From NCBI RefSeq assembly GCF_001413955.1, contig NZ_LCTZ01000002.1, positions 1,846,501 through 1,910,500 of the forward strand: a stretch of DNA of 64,000 bases. The letters are read 5' to 3'. Of the stretch, positions 8,760 to 19,300 are shown one piece after another. The stretch's first letter is position 1; every line of letters starts with the position of its first letter. Position numbers and translations under genes: made by a program. The DNA comes from Flagellimonas eckloniae (lineage in GTDB: Bacteria; Bacteroidota; Bacteroidia; Flavobacteriales; Flavobacteriaceae). The notes under the pieces are model-generated. The model searched no databases, was not told the origin of the DNA, and saw only the letters and a list, made by a program, of their open reading frames with translations.

Positions 8760-10001
8760 TTAGTTAGTTGTTAATAATTTCATCATTTCATTAGCTGATA
8801 TTTTTCCTTTTAATGTTATAAAATCCCTTGGGGTCTCATCCCCTATTTCATACGTTATCCCAACTGCATTGAAGCGTTTTAAGAACCAGCCTTTAGATAC
8901 GGGTCTTGTGCTAGTGGCACTTTTTTCATTTACCTTATAATTTGGAATGTTGGCTTCCAGGCTAGCAAACCAGTCCGAAACAAAACTGGGAAGATTGGTG
9001 TTTTCCCGCTGAACATTGGTGTAAAAAACATCGTGCCATGTAGAGTGAAAATCCAATCCCAATAGTACTTTCACCTTGTACTCTTTTACAAGCTGTTCTA
9101 TCCTGCTAACTACCGCAGCTATTTCTGGTTGCCTGTACTTGCTCCAATCCCTATTAAGGTCAACACCTCCTGCATTATGCCTCCAATGCCCTAAATCCAC
9201 ACCATCTGGATTCATTAGTGGAAACGCTAAAACACGATACTTTTTAAAAAAAGCAGTGTTAAGATCCGTAGGCTTTACCACAGTCTCCAAAAAACTTTGA
9301 AATGCCAAATAACCTGTAACCTCTGGTGGATGCTGTCTCGTTAACAGTACAATAATATCTTTACCCTCGGAAGAACCATCATAAATATCAAGCATGGGGA
9401 TATCATTCCCCAGATGGCTTTTCCCTATTATATTAACCCGTGTTCTAGAAGAAGTTTTGGTTTGAAGTTCAGTATACCAACTCTTGACATTTTGTATTGT
9501 TTGAAGTTCCTGTGCAGCTATAAGTACAGTATCTGGAGATATTTTAATCTTAAGGATGGCTACACTATCCATGTGTGAGAACATGGTAGAGTCGGCCTGC
9601 TGCCATGATCCATTGGCAACCTTGTATTTTGGAATGTATCTATGCTGGTAACCGTTTGGATACTCAAATTGGAAATTAATTTGTTTTTTCTTAGCACCCC
9701 AAGCTTTAAATGCAAAATATGCACTATTATTTATGGGCTGATTTTCTGGCTGAACTTGTACAATTATAGTGCTATCATTCTTGACGCTTATATCATTTAA
9801 TCTAGCACTTGGAAAATCATTACTTACATAAACTCCCATGTCAGGTATAAACTTAGTTTGCCTATCCTGTAGGGTTATTGGCTTATCTTGGGTATCAATC
9901 TTTTTTGGAAACTTAACGGTTCGGAGACCCGAACATGAAGAACACAAAACAGCAAGAAATATTGCGAGTTTAGGAGATAAAAATCTTGCGGGGTTCAGCA
10001 T
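8760..10001 (-). CDS. M14-family zinc carboxypeptidase lipoprotein
   Basis: This 413-residue protein has an N-terminal lipoprotein-like signal (AVLCSSCSG, cysteines at 20 and 23). Zinc ligands are H224 and E227 in TRQHPPE and a later His in LDFHSTWHD. NPDGVDLGHWRHNAGGVDLNRDW is the substrate-binding segment with Asn-Arg. YEIGDET near the C-terminus carries the catalytic Glu. About 180 residues before the catalytic domain form a beta-rich N-terminal region. It should remove C-terminal residues from peptides at the envelope. It is the first gene of the M14-susC-susD run, which ties the transporter to peptide use. Confidence 0.88.
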   Translation of the reverse strand: MLNPARFLSPKLAIFLAVLCSSCSGLRTVKFPKKIDTQDKPITLQDRQTKFIPDMGVYVSNDFPSARLNDISVKNDSTIIVQVQPENQPINNSAYFAFKAWGAKKKQINFQFEYPNGYQHRYIPKYKVANGSWQQADSTMFSHMDSVAILKIKISPDTVLIAAQELQTIQNVKSWYTELQTKTSSRTRVNIIGKSHLGNDIPMLDIYDGSSEGKDIIVLLTRQHPPEVTGYLAFQSFLETVVKPTDLNTAFFKKYRVLAFPLMNPDGVDLGHWRHNAGGVDLNRDWSKYRQPEIAAVVSRIEQLVKEYKVKVLLGLDFHSTWHDVFYTNVQRENTNLPSFVSDWFASLEANIPNYKVNEKSATSTRPVSKGWFLKRFNAVGITYEIGDETPRDFITLKGKISANEMMKLLTTN

Positions 10002-10063
10002 GATTTTGAGGTTTTGAATTAGCTATTCATTCCTAAATTAAGGTTAATTTAACATAAATGATA

Positions 10064-10096
10064 CATACCAATTCATGCTTTAAAAGCATACCAATT
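10064..10096. promoter_or_regulatory. Palindrome between two direct repeats upstream of the M14-susCD genes
   Basis: The direct repeat CATACCAATT occurs at 10064-10073 and 10087-10096. Between them is the dyad ATGCTTT/AAAGCAT at 10075-10089. The site is 63-95 bp upstream of the M14 start codon. It resembles an operator, but no regulator can be assigned. Confidence 0.35.
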
Positions 10097-10389
10097 AAAT
10101 AGTCTATATTCTAAAAAGTAAACCCCGATAATAATTAACCTCTACTTATTCAAGTTCTTATGACATTCCTAAAATTGGTCCCATCATTTAAATGTTATTC
10201 TAAAAATTCACATTTTGAAATTCACATTTACTAAACCCCGAGTTTTATTCTTTTAAGTGTATAAAATTATTTTTAACCCATATTTTTAATATCAAGAGCA
10301 TATTTTTTTTGTTTTATTACTCTCTTTTACAATCAATTTTTATTAAATCAAACCACCATATCATTTCAAGTTCCGCAAAAGTTTAAACA

Positions 10390-10424
10390 AAACATCCCTA
10401 AAACTATAAATTTTAGGGATGTTT
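10390..10424 (-). terminator. Intrinsic terminator of the M16 protease gene
   Basis: A 14-bp perfect stem (10390-10403 with 10411-10424, core CATCCCTAAAA/TTTTAGGGATG) has a 7-base loop and lies 18 bp after the stop. On the minus strand it is followed by a T-rich stretch. Confidence 0.8.
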
Positions 10425-10441
10425 CATTCTGGTAAAGAATT

Positions 10442-13258
10442 CTATCGCACTTTTTCCGGTATTAAAATAAATTCTGCATAATTTTTTATATCAAAATAGG
10501 TGTTTGCAGCATCTTTAAACATTTTAGAATCTATTTTATTAATCTTAGTCTCATAATCTAAAATCGACTCAGGATTTAATTTGTACTCATAAGCGTTTTT
10601 TAATTTACCAGCCCAATAACTATTGTATTCCAAATATTCTTTAGCATTAGCTAATTCTGCTTCTTTAATTTTATTTACATCTTCTTTAGATGCCCCATTT
10701 TTCTTTAGTTTTTCTATTTCTTCAAAAACTTTTTCTTTTAATTTATCAACATTTTCAGGGTCGCAGGTAAATCGAATATTCATTCTATGCCAATCATAAG
10801 GTTTATCCGAAGCAAAGCCTGAAACTTGAACACCATATACACCAGACATTTTTTCGCGCATTTCCTCTGTTAATTTTATCTTTAACAATTTACCGAGTAA
10901 ACTTAATTTGTCCTTCTCTTCAAGTGAAAAATCAAATGCAGAAGTAAAACGCATATCAACTTTGCTTTTGTCATCTATCCCTTTTACAATAGTTTCTTTG
11001 ATAGCACCACCCTCTGCATATCTTAACCCAGTATCTTTCCACATACTTTTCTCGTTTAAATTTGATGGAAGACTTCCTAGATACAGCTTCACAAATTCTT
11101 TAAGAATATCGATATCAAAACTGCCTACAAAAACAAAAGTGAAGCCATTTGCAGACGAAAAACGGTCTTTGTAAAAATCATATACCTCATCCAAATCCAG
11201 TTCATTTTCAATTTGCTGTTCAGTTAAAGGAATTGCCCTAAGGTGATTTCCTGTCATGACCTCACTTATTCTTTTTTCGAACAAAGTTCCCGGACTACTG
11301 TCCTGATCTTTATATACAGACTTTAAGTTTTCCTTATTGGCCTCAAAAACAGCAGCATCTTTATTAGGCTTGGTAAAATATAAATTTACCATTTGGAGCA
11401 TTCGTTCAAGATCTGCCGATGAACTACTGCCAGAAAACAAATCATCAAAATAATTTATACGTGGTGAAACTTTTACAGTTTTACCCATATTTATTTTTTT
11501 TAAATCTGTTTTTGATATGTCATTAATACCACTACTCCCTACTATAATTCCTGCATATCTTGCAGAAACATATAAAGAATCCGGGGCAACCGAACTCCCT
11601 CCGGGCCTGAAACCGCTCATGGAAATTAAGTCATTTTGAAACTGTGTTGGTTTTGCAATAACCGTAACACCATTGGCCAGTTTCCAGGTTGTAACATCTA
11701 TCTTTTCATTATATTCAGAACTTTTAATTTTGCCAGGTTTAGGTCTAACATCCATCAATTTAGCATCACCAAGATTATCTTTGTAAGGCTTAATATCTTT
11801 TGATGCTACATCATTAAGTATTTGAAGAACTTCATTTTCTGAAGGCAATACTAAGTCTGATTTTTCGATAGCGTTTACAACCACAGCTATATTATCTTTC
11901 CTAACCCATTCTTTGGCAATTTTATTTACTTCCCCAACTTGAATTGTTGGTAAAATATCCTTATAAAATTCATATATGAATTCATCACTTGGAATGGGTT
12001 CATTATCTGTGAAATTATCGATATACTTTTCTATGTAATACTGTTTTGAGGATAGCTTTCCTGTTTCTTTTCTACGTATATCGGCATTATTTAACAATAG
12101 TGCCTTATAACGTTCAAACTCCGGGGGCGTAAAACCGTATTGCCTTGCACGTTCACTTTCCGTGAGCAAAGCATCTATACCATTGTTAATGTTATTTTCC
12201 TTGAGACTGGCTCTTAGGTAATAACAATCCATATTTCCTAGAAAGTTACCAATTACAGCACTTGCCGATAAAAATGGTGCATTTGGTATCAATGCTACTT
12301 CGGAGAGTCTTTGACGTAACATACCCGTATATATTTTTTGTAATAATACCTGCCTGTAATCGCCTAAAGTTGTTACATCCTTTTCTTCCTTTTTAATATA
12401 TATCGATATACTTACTCCTCTGGCTTCTTTATCAGAAATTACAGTGACTGTGGGTTCTTGATTTTCGGGAATCTCATAATAGATCCTTTCTTTTGGGTTA
12501 ATTACCGGTTTAATGCTTTCAAATAACTTTTTTATTTTGCTTTCAACTTCAGCAACATCAAAATCCCCGACCAATACCAAAGCCATTAAATCTGGACGGT
12601 ACCAGTCTCTATAAAAGCGTTTCATGGCTTCGTACTTAGAATTCATAATAACATCCAAAGTCCCAATTGGCGATCTTGAAGCGTATCTGGAATTATTTGT
12701 AATTACGGGAATAGATTGATAATACATACGCATGCCTGCACCGCTCCTGGCTCTTAACTCTTCTGCAACAACACCTCTTTCGTTATCTATCTCTTCATCA
12801 TCAAATGTAATCCCGTCTGCCCAATCACGTAATACCTGTAAACTTGTGTCAAAAGTTTCTGTGTCTGTTGGTACAGACAATTTATATACGGTTTCATCAA
12901 AACCTGTATGGGCATTTAAATCGGCTCCAAACTCAATTCCTAAGCTCTGGAGGTAATCTATAAGTTCATTTTTGGGGAAGTTCTTAGTCCCGTTAAAAGC
13001 CATATGTTCCAAAAAATGTGCTAATCCTTGTTGATCTTCGTCTTCTAAAACAGACCCCGCTTTTACTACGAGTCGTAATTCCGCTTTATTCTTTGGTTTT
13101 GCATTGTGTCTTATATAATAGGTTAAGCCATTTTTTAATTTGCCCATTTTTACTGATGGATCCATGGGAATATTGGTGTTTAAGTCTTCAACTTGCCCTA
13201 GCAGACTAAAACTGAATACGTATAAAATTGATGTTAGTAGTGCTGTTATTTGTTTCAT
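10442..13258 (-). CDS. Secreted M16-family zinc protease (two-domain, PqqL/insulinase type)
   Basis: This 938-residue protein has a signal peptide (residues 1-21, ending LLGQ). The inverted zinc motif HxxEH is H81-F-L-E84-H85, with a further acidic ligand in NERGVVAEELRAR. Length and internal repetition fit the four-homologous-domain M16 peptidases. The second half starts near TTWKLANGVTVIAKPTQFQND and lacks HxxEH, as is normal for the inactive half. It should degrade short peptides in the periplasm or at the surface. It stands alone, between its own terminator and a 323-bp gap. Its position next to the peptide locus may be functional, but it is not in the same operon. Confidence 0.9.
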   Translation of the reverse strand: MKQITALLTSILYVFSFSLLGQVEDLNTNIPMDPSVKMGKLKNGLTYYIRHNAKPKNKAELRLVVKAGSVLEDEDQQGLAHFLEHMAFNGTKNFPKNELIDYLQSLGIEFGADLNAHTGFDETVYKLSVPTDTETFDTSLQVLRDWADGITFDDEEIDNERGVVAEELRARSGAGMRMYYQSIPVITNNSRYASRSPIGTLDVIMNSKYEAMKRFYRDWYRPDLMALVLVGDFDVAEVESKIKKLFESIKPVINPKERIYYEIPENQEPTVTVISDKEARGVSISIYIKKEEKDVTTLGDYRQVLLQKIYTGMLRQRLSEVALIPNAPFLSASAVIGNFLGNMDCYYLRASLKENNINNGIDALLTESERARQYGFTPPEFERYKALLLNNADIRRKETGKLSSKQYYIEKYIDNFTDNEPIPSDEFIYEFYKDILPTIQVGEVNKIAKEWVRKDNIAVVVNAIEKSDLVLPSENEVLQILNDVASKDIKPYKDNLGDAKLMDVRPKPGKIKSSEYNEKIDVTTWKLANGVTVIAKPTQFQNDLISMSGFRPGGSSVAPDSLYVSARYAGIIVGSSGINDISKTDLKKINMGKTVKVSPRINYFDDLFSGSSSSADLERMLQMVNLYFTKPNKDAAVFEANKENLKSVYKDQDSSPGTLFEKRISEVMTGNHLRAIPLTEQQIENELDLDEVYDFYKDRFSSANGFTFVFVGSFDIDILKEFVKLYLGSLPSNLNEKSMWKDTGLRYAEGGAIKETIVKGIDDKSKVDMRFTSAFDFSLEEKDKLSLLGKLLKIKLTEEMREKMSGVYGVQVSGFASDKPYDWHRMNIRFTCDPENVDKLKEKVFEEIEKLKKNGASKEDVNKIKEAELANAKEYLEYNSYWAGKLKNAYEYKLNPESILDYETKINKIDSKMFKDAANTYFDIKNYAEFILIPEKVR

Positions 13259-13581
13259 GATTGATTAATTATATAATTAATTGTTACTAAAAACACAGAT
13301 TATCCTATTCGCATTTTTAGCTAGTATAGATACATCACATGCTTCTTTAAATCAAAAGATTACATTAAATTTTAAAAAAATTGCCAAAGCAAATATCTTT
13401 TTATTTTGCTTTGGCAATTATTGCACAATTGTTTCGAAAATAGAAGGCTTTCCATATTCAGGTCATACATTCAACTAGTCCAAAAGACATATTTGAAAAC
13501 TAGTATTATATTGATTTGATTCTCTGTATGTTTAGCACTCAGCTTAAAACCAGTTTTAACAAAATTTATAAAAAACATTAA
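13259..13581. other. 323-bp AT-rich intergenic region
   Basis: It separates the M16 gene start from the end of the EF-hand lipoprotein gene. It holds the terminator at 13374-13419 and presumably the M16 promoter. A 65-codon plus-strand frame inside it overlaps the terminator and looks spurious. Confidence 0.6.
13374..13419 (-). terminator. Strong intrinsic terminator for the EF-hand lipoprotein gene
   Basis: A 15-bp perfect stem (13379-13393 with 13405-13419, core TTGCCAAAGCAAA) and 11-base loop is followed on the minus strand by a run of seven T. It lies about 160 bp beyond the stop codon at 13582. Confidence 0.85.
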
Positions 13582-14370
13582 CTACAAACAACTATTAAAA
13601 CCACAATCTGCATAAGCAGCTAACACACAAAGAGTATCCGAAGGGCTACAATTCAAACTATTCAAAACACAATTCACGCACTCAGAAAAACAATCTGGGT
13701 ATTCATTTTGGTTTATTTGTGCATCTCCGTCTTGATCCAAAGCATTGAAATTAAATCCATTGCATGAGAATGGGCTAATTGGTCCATCATCTACAATCTG
13801 AAATTCCTCGATACTAATTTGCCCATTCCCGTTAATATCTACGATAGAAAACAATGGAAAATAACATTGACAACTCAAGGCATTTGACGTTTTGCTGGAT
13901 AAGGAATCATTTTTATATTCCCTTTTAAAGAATAAATTTCTGTCAAATGGAGAAGCCCCCACTATTATCTTTTCTATATTATCATCATTATAATAAGTTT
14001 CAACAGAATGAATTACTGATTTAAATTTTGTTAAATCTGAATCTAGAAAATAGACAAACAAATTTTCTGACATGTGCCTATCAGAACTTTTAAACGGAAT
14101 AGATATAGCATATTTACCTTCACCACCTTTAAATTTAATCATACTGACCTCATCTAAATTTAAATCGAGACCATTGACATTTGTACTTGAGAGAAAAGCA
14201 TTTAAACTTTCATTATTAGAGTCAATTTCATGAATGCCTTCTACATTGTCAGGTAGAACTTGTTGAAATTCAGACTCGATATCACTACTTATTAAACTTT
14301 GTGTTTCATCGTTCTCACTATTACAGGAAAAAACAAAAACTAGGCTCAGTATAACTATTATTTTTTTCAT
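13582..14370 (-). CDS. Cysteine-rich EF-hand lipoprotein of unknown function
   Basis: This 262-residue protein has a short lipoprotein signal (FVFSC, C16). Residues 20-160 match nothing I recognise. The C-terminal third has two EF-hand-like calcium loops: one starting at D178 (D178, N180, N182, G183, I185, E189) and one at D212 (D212, D214, D216, I219, E223, with Ala in place of the usual Gly). Ten cysteines lie between 167 and 261, so disulfides are likely in the mature protein. It should be an envelope calcium-binding protein. A small HTH gene lies upstream on the same strand, 234 bp away. A dockerin-like or cell-surface adhesion role is conceivable but unproven. Confidence 0.7.
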   Translation of the reverse strand: MKKIIVILSLVFVFSCNSENDETQSLISSDIESEFQQVLPDNVEGIHEIDSNNESLNAFLSSTNVNGLDLNLDEVSMIKFKGGEGKYAISIPFKSSDRHMSENLFVYFLDSDLTKFKSVIHSVETYYNDDNIEKIIVGASPFDRNLFFKREYKNDSLSSKTSNALSCQCYFPLFSIVDINGNGQISIEEFQIVDDGPISPFSCNGFNFNALDQDGDAQINQNEYPDCFSECVNCVLNSLNCSPSDTLCVLAAYADCGFNSCL

Positions 14371-14604
14371 GATATTAAAATTTTAATTATTAAAATATTT
14401 TATTGTAAAGTCTGCGAGGTTTATTGGTCTTCCAATATATCCCTCTAGTTATTAGTTAGATACTTTGTCTCATTGGCAAATACGTTTTAAGGTTAAACAT
14501 GAAGAACTGTTTATATCTATTAGCCCTTAATCAGAGGTTTATTTTCCTTAAAACTAAAAAGCATTGGTGCAGAAATATAGCATCATATGTTAAATTGTAG
14601 TATT

Positions 14605-14862
14605 TTACTTACTTTTTATTTTATACTTTGATTTAAAATGAAAGCCCGAAATCGTTCCTTCTTTTGTATATATATAACTTCGTTTATGTCTGCTGTATAT
14701 AATAGGACATTTAAAGTCCTTTTTGAGTTCATCAATCAAACTATATAAACTCCTTTTGGAAATGTTTAGCTTTTTTGCACATTCTTCCGGATTTCCAGTA
14801 GACTCTAGCCTGATAAGCTGGTCTAATTGCTCTATCCTATTAATATATTTGCGCAATACCAT
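14605..14862 (-). CDS. Small helix-turn-helix DNA-binding protein
   Basis: The 85-residue form starting MVLRKYINRIEQLDQLI is preferred; an in-frame ATG seven codons earlier (14883) would give 92. The segment GNPEECAKKLNISKRSLYSLIDELKK is a clear HTH: the first helix covers ECAKKLN and the recognition helix covers SKRSLYSLIDEL. The C-terminus is basic. Such stand-alone HTH proteins are common in Bacteroidota next to secreted protein genes. It may regulate the lipoprotein gene downstream, but no operator is seen. Confidence 0.65.
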   Translation of the reverse strand: MVLRKYINRIEQLDQLIRLESTGNPEECAKKLNISKRSLYSLIDELKKDFKCPIIYSRHKRSYIYTKEGTISGFHFKSKYKIKSK

Positions 14863-14990
14863 AATTATTAAGGCTAAGTTCAACTACTCAAAAAATCATA
14901 TTAAATCTTAGTAGAATAGAGCTCTAAACCTTTGGGGAAGTCCAAAGCCCTATTTTCAAAAAACTAACTCAAATCAAATAATACTTGTAG

Positions 14991-16331
14991 TTACTCGTAC
15001 CCAGGGTTTTGCGCTCCAAATACCAAATTTGCTTCTAACTCAGAAACTGGTATGGGAAGTATATATTGATCTGGACTTGTTACATCAACCTTTATCTCTT
15101 CCAGTTTTCCAAAACGAATAGCTGCTGATAACACCGTACCTGTTTCAAAACATAGCTCTTTTACATACTCATCAAAAACTAAATCCAATAGTTCTTGTTG
15201 TGTTGTATAAATCAATGCTGGAGCGGCACCACTGTAAGCTCTGTTTCGAATTATATTCAGTGTTGCTTCTGCTTCTGTTAATTGATTTAATCTTGCCTGA
15301 CACTCTGCTTTTATTAAATAGACTTCTGCCAAACGCATAAAATTTCTTGGGCCACCACCAATTTCCGAAGTATATATTTTTTTAACTCTGTTATTACTGT
15401 CATCATATGAGTATGGTGCTCTTGGGTCATCAAGTAAATAATCCTTTATCCAATCTGATGCCTTTATAGCGGTTTGATAGTAAAAGGAAAATTTACTTGA
15501 TTGCCCTTCTGCAGCCACTCTTGTAAAAATGACTTCGCTATTCGCTTCACCATTGCTAAAAATATCTTCAAAATTGGGTTCCAATGTAACTTCCCCCGAA
15601 GCTATTACCTCATCTACCAAACCAATTGCTTCCGTATAATTAGCCTCTCCTCCCATGTATAGCAATACATTTGCCTTATAAGCCTTAGCTGTTGTGGAAG
15701 ATGCGTAATAATTTTGTGAAAAAATTACATTACGGGCTATACTTTCATCCAGATCACTTACAATAAAATCATAACTTTCTTGTACCGATGACCTTGCAAT
15801 CTGACTATTTGCAACTGTAGAAAGCTCTTTTTTTAGAACAATCCCATAAGCACTTGAAACATCGTAAAATTGTCCAAAGAGACGTAAAACTTCAAAATGA
15901 CCAAAGGCTCTCATAAAGTAAGCCTCTCCTAAAATTCTTTTAGATTCTGCTTCTGAGACCAAAGTATTACCAGATACGTTTTTTATTGTTGCATTTGCAG
16001 AGTTTGCAACGGCATAAATATTCTCATAAATGTTATTTATAATTCCAGAAGAAGGCTCAAAGCCATTACTTGCCGCCTCATTGTAATAAGCTGCAGTGCT
16101 ACCAGGTATCACCGAACCATCCATAAGAGGTGTCGTAATTTCAGCAAACTGATGTATATATGTTCCATTTAATTGCGTATATACCCCAACCAGTGAGGTT
16201 TGCGCACTTTTATCATCCGTTACCAGTTGTTCCTCAAATAGATAATTTTCTGGTTTCACATCGAGCACATCATCACAAGAGCTCAATAAGATACCAGCAA
16301 AAACGCTCAATAAAATAGTTATATTTTTCAT
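14991..16331 (-). CDS. SusD/RagB-family nutrient-binding lipoprotein
   Basis: This 446-residue lipoprotein has its signal ending LLSSC (C19), followed by DDVLDVKPENYLFEEQL, a typical RagB/SusD start. Other family features are the TPR-like AKRILGEAYFMRAFGHFEVLRLFGQFY segment (a hallmark of SusD proteins) and a C-terminal RNRAYSG and YILPIPVSEL stretch with the usual final NPGYE. It pairs with the SusC gene 9 bp upstream and should form the surface lid of that transporter. The nutrient is unknown, as no degradative enzymes lie next to it. Confidence 0.92.
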   Translation of the reverse strand: MKNITILLSVFAGILLSSCDDVLDVKPENYLFEEQLVTDDKSAQTSLVGVYTQLNGTYIHQFAEITTPLMDGSVIPGSTAAYYNEAASNGFEPSSGIINNIYENIYAVANSANATIKNVSGNTLVSEAESKRILGEAYFMRAFGHFEVLRLFGQFYDVSSAYGIVLKKELSTVANSQIARSSVQESYDFIVSDLDESIARNVIFSQNYYASSTTAKAYKANVLLYMGGEANYTEAIGLVDEVIASGEVTLEPNFEDIFSNGEANSEVIFTRVAAEGQSSKFSFYYQTAIKASDWIKDYLLDDPRAPYSYDDSNNRVKKIYTSEIGGGPRNFMRLAEVYLIKAECQARLNQLTEAEATLNIIRNRAYSGAAPALIYTTQQELLDLVFDEYVKELCFETGTVLSAAIRFGKLEEIKVDVTSPDQYILPIPVSELEANLVFGAQNPGYE

Positions 16332-16340
16332 GATATTAAT

Positions 16341-19300
16341 TTAAAATGTAAGCCTAATACCAGCGATAAGCTGCTTGGATACAGGATAGTTGTTATTATC
16401 ACTAGGTATTCTAAAACTGGAAGTATTTGAAACCTCCGGATCTGCTCCAGGGTATTTGGTAAATGTAAATAAATTGGTCCCTGTTATATACAAATACAAA
16501 TTTTGAAAATTTATATTCTTCAATACCTCTTTTGGTAGATTGTAGCCCAAGGTGATAGTTTTAATCCTTAGATAATCCCCAGAAAATACATAAAGACTTG
16601 AAAGCCTATTGTTATAGTTTCCACCAGTGTAGCTTGTTCTATAAACAGCTCTGGGATATTTTGCATTGGGATTCTCTTGAGTCCAGCGATTCAAAGCATA
16701 TGTTTGCTTATTGCCTTGTTCATTTCCACTTGTATAACTATAACTATTTGATCCAGCTGCCCAGTAAATATCATTACCAACACTATAATTGGCAAATACA
16801 TTTAAAGACATTCCTTTATAATTTAAGGTGGAATTAATACCTCCAAAAAAATCAGGCTCGATACTACCAATAGTTTGTAAATCCGGTAAATCACTGTTAA
16901 AAGAGGAATAGGTAACTTCTCCGTCCCCATCTAAATCAGCATAATAAATATCCCCCGGGCTGGTCAAGGTTCCTTGGTAAACACCATCTGGAGCATTTTC
17001 GTTTAATACATCTATTTGTTCTTGGCTTTCAAATAGTCCGTTGGCTACATAACCTTTTATTAAACCCAACGGTTCACCTTCTTTAAAATATAATCCGCCC
17101 AATGTAACCCCTCCTCCAAATTCATCTTGGTAGGTAGTGTTTAAACGTATTAATTTACTCTTGGCTGTTGCTGCATTAAAATTGAGATTCCACCTCAAAT
17201 ACTTTGTGTTTACAATATCAAAGTTAAGTGACAGTTCATAGCCTTTATTTTGAGTATCCCCTAAATTGGTGATAACGCTAGTCAATCCGCTAGAGGAGGG
17301 CAGTTCTGTTTGATATAGAACATCTTTGGTGTCTTTTTGATAATACCCAATTTCACCTCTTATTTTATTATTGAGAACCGCAAATTCCAGCCCAAAATCC
17401 TTTTGCGTGGTTATTTCCCATTTTAGGTCTGGGTTACCTATTACCAAGGGAACCACACCAGTATCCCCGTTATAGACTCCCAACACACCATTTTGCGCAC
17501 CAAATAGGCTAAAGGATTGGTTGGGATTAAACGTTACATTTCCTGATTGGCCAATACTGGCCCTAAGTTTTAAAAAATTTAGTCCGGACCAGTTTTCCGC
17601 TAATTTTTCTCTATGTATATTCCAACCTATTCCCACAGAAGGAAACGATGCCCATCGGTTGTTGGCTCCAAACTTAGAAGATCCATCAATTCTACCCGCA
17701 AAACTGATTAAGTACCTATTATCATAATCATACAAAACTCTAGAGAAAAAAGATAGAAGGGTACTTTCTGTTATAGCCTGTTGAATAGAAAGATCTTCAC
17801 CTGCATAACTTAAACCAATAAGCGTGTCATCATTAGGAAAATTTTCCCCGTAGTAACTATTGGTTTCACTGCGTTCGCTTAGAAATGTATTTCCAACTAA
17901 TATATTGAGATTGCTTCGACCTAATACCATATCATAGGCCACAGTGGTTTCGATGGTTGGATTAAATGTTTTTCTATCAATAAGATTACCCTTACCATTT
18001 GTTGCCAAACCACTTTGGGTATAACTTGGATAAAATGCATAGCTTTCATTATCTATATATTGCAGTATTCCCGTTGTTTTTATATACAAATTTTGTATGG
18101 GTTCGTATTCTAACCCCATACTTGTCAACATGGAAAAATTTGTTGACGTAATCCTTCTTTCTTTTGAAGAAAGTGGGTTGTATATATCTCCAAAACGGGC
18201 CACTAAATTACCATCCTCATCATAAGGTGTTTCATCTGGCCTAATGGAGGAAGCAGCATTCAAAACACTATAAAGGCTGGACAATGCATAATCACTTTCT
18301 ATCCTTCCCAAACTTATATTGCTAAAAAAGGATAAATTGTCTTTTAGGTTTTGTCTTAAATTGAGGGCAAAAGCATATCTGGTCAATTTATCTCCTTCAA
18401 TGGCACCATTATCATTTTGCAGACTCAAAGCTGAATAATAAGACCCCCTTTCGCCAGCACCTCTCACATTGAACGCATAATTAGTAGTGCTTGTATTTGA
18501 ATTCCCAATTAAATCTAGCCAATCTGTATCAACAGACGTATCTATTTCTGTACCATCCAAAACTCCTAAAGCAAATGAGTCCGTTGCTGGGATAGCACCA
18601 CCAGAATTCACATAATTTTCTATAGCTTCTGTATATATTTCCTCATATTGGCTTGCATTTAGAACATCTATTTTTTCAATAAAATTAGATCTTTGAGTTA
18701 TTGAAAATTCAAACTGTGGTTTTTTTGACTTCCCGCCATCTTTTGTAGTAATAACAACCACACCTGCAGCTGCTCTAGAACCATAAATGGCTGTTGCAGT
18801 AGCATCTTTAAGAATTGAAATACTTTCTACATTGTTAAAATCTATAAAACCTAAATCATTATTAAAACCCTCACTCTCAAGAGTAACAGCTTCGTTATTG
18901 TTAATATCATTAATAAGACTCGTATACCCAGGTATTTCAGTAGAAGGAGATATAGGAACACCATCTATCACATACAATGGTTGGTTGGTTCCCAAAATAG
19001 AAGAACTCCCCCTAATACGTACTCTAGCTGCAGCTCCGGGCTTTCCACTTGGGTTACTTACCTGAACGCCGGCTACCTGTCCTTGCAATGCCTGATCAAT
19101 ATTTAATATGTTACCTTGATTTGCAATGTTTTCTACATCTACAACACCGACCGAACCCGTATATGCTTCTTTTTTTACTTTTCCATATCCAACAAGTATT
19201 GTCTCCTCCAAACTTGTCACAGCTACTTCTAATTGAACATTAATGGTACGCTGAGTTCCTACTACTACTTCCTTGCTATTGTAGCCCACACTGGTAAAAA

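Larger units (their letters stand above)
10002..10441. other. 440-bp AT-rich intergenic region
   Basis: It lies between the start of the M14 gene and the end of the M16 gene, both on the minus strand. It should hold the promoter of the M14-susC-susD run, but no clear TAnnTTTG box was found. It contains a repeat-flanked palindrome (10064-10096) and the terminator of the M16 gene (10390-10424). No open frame of note is present. Confidence 0.6.

Noticed and set aside
13281..13478. Plus-strand 65-codon frame with a hydrophobic start
   Set aside because: It runs through the strong terminator hairpin at 13374-13419 in the opposite sense, has no family resemblance and no promoter. Treated as spurious.
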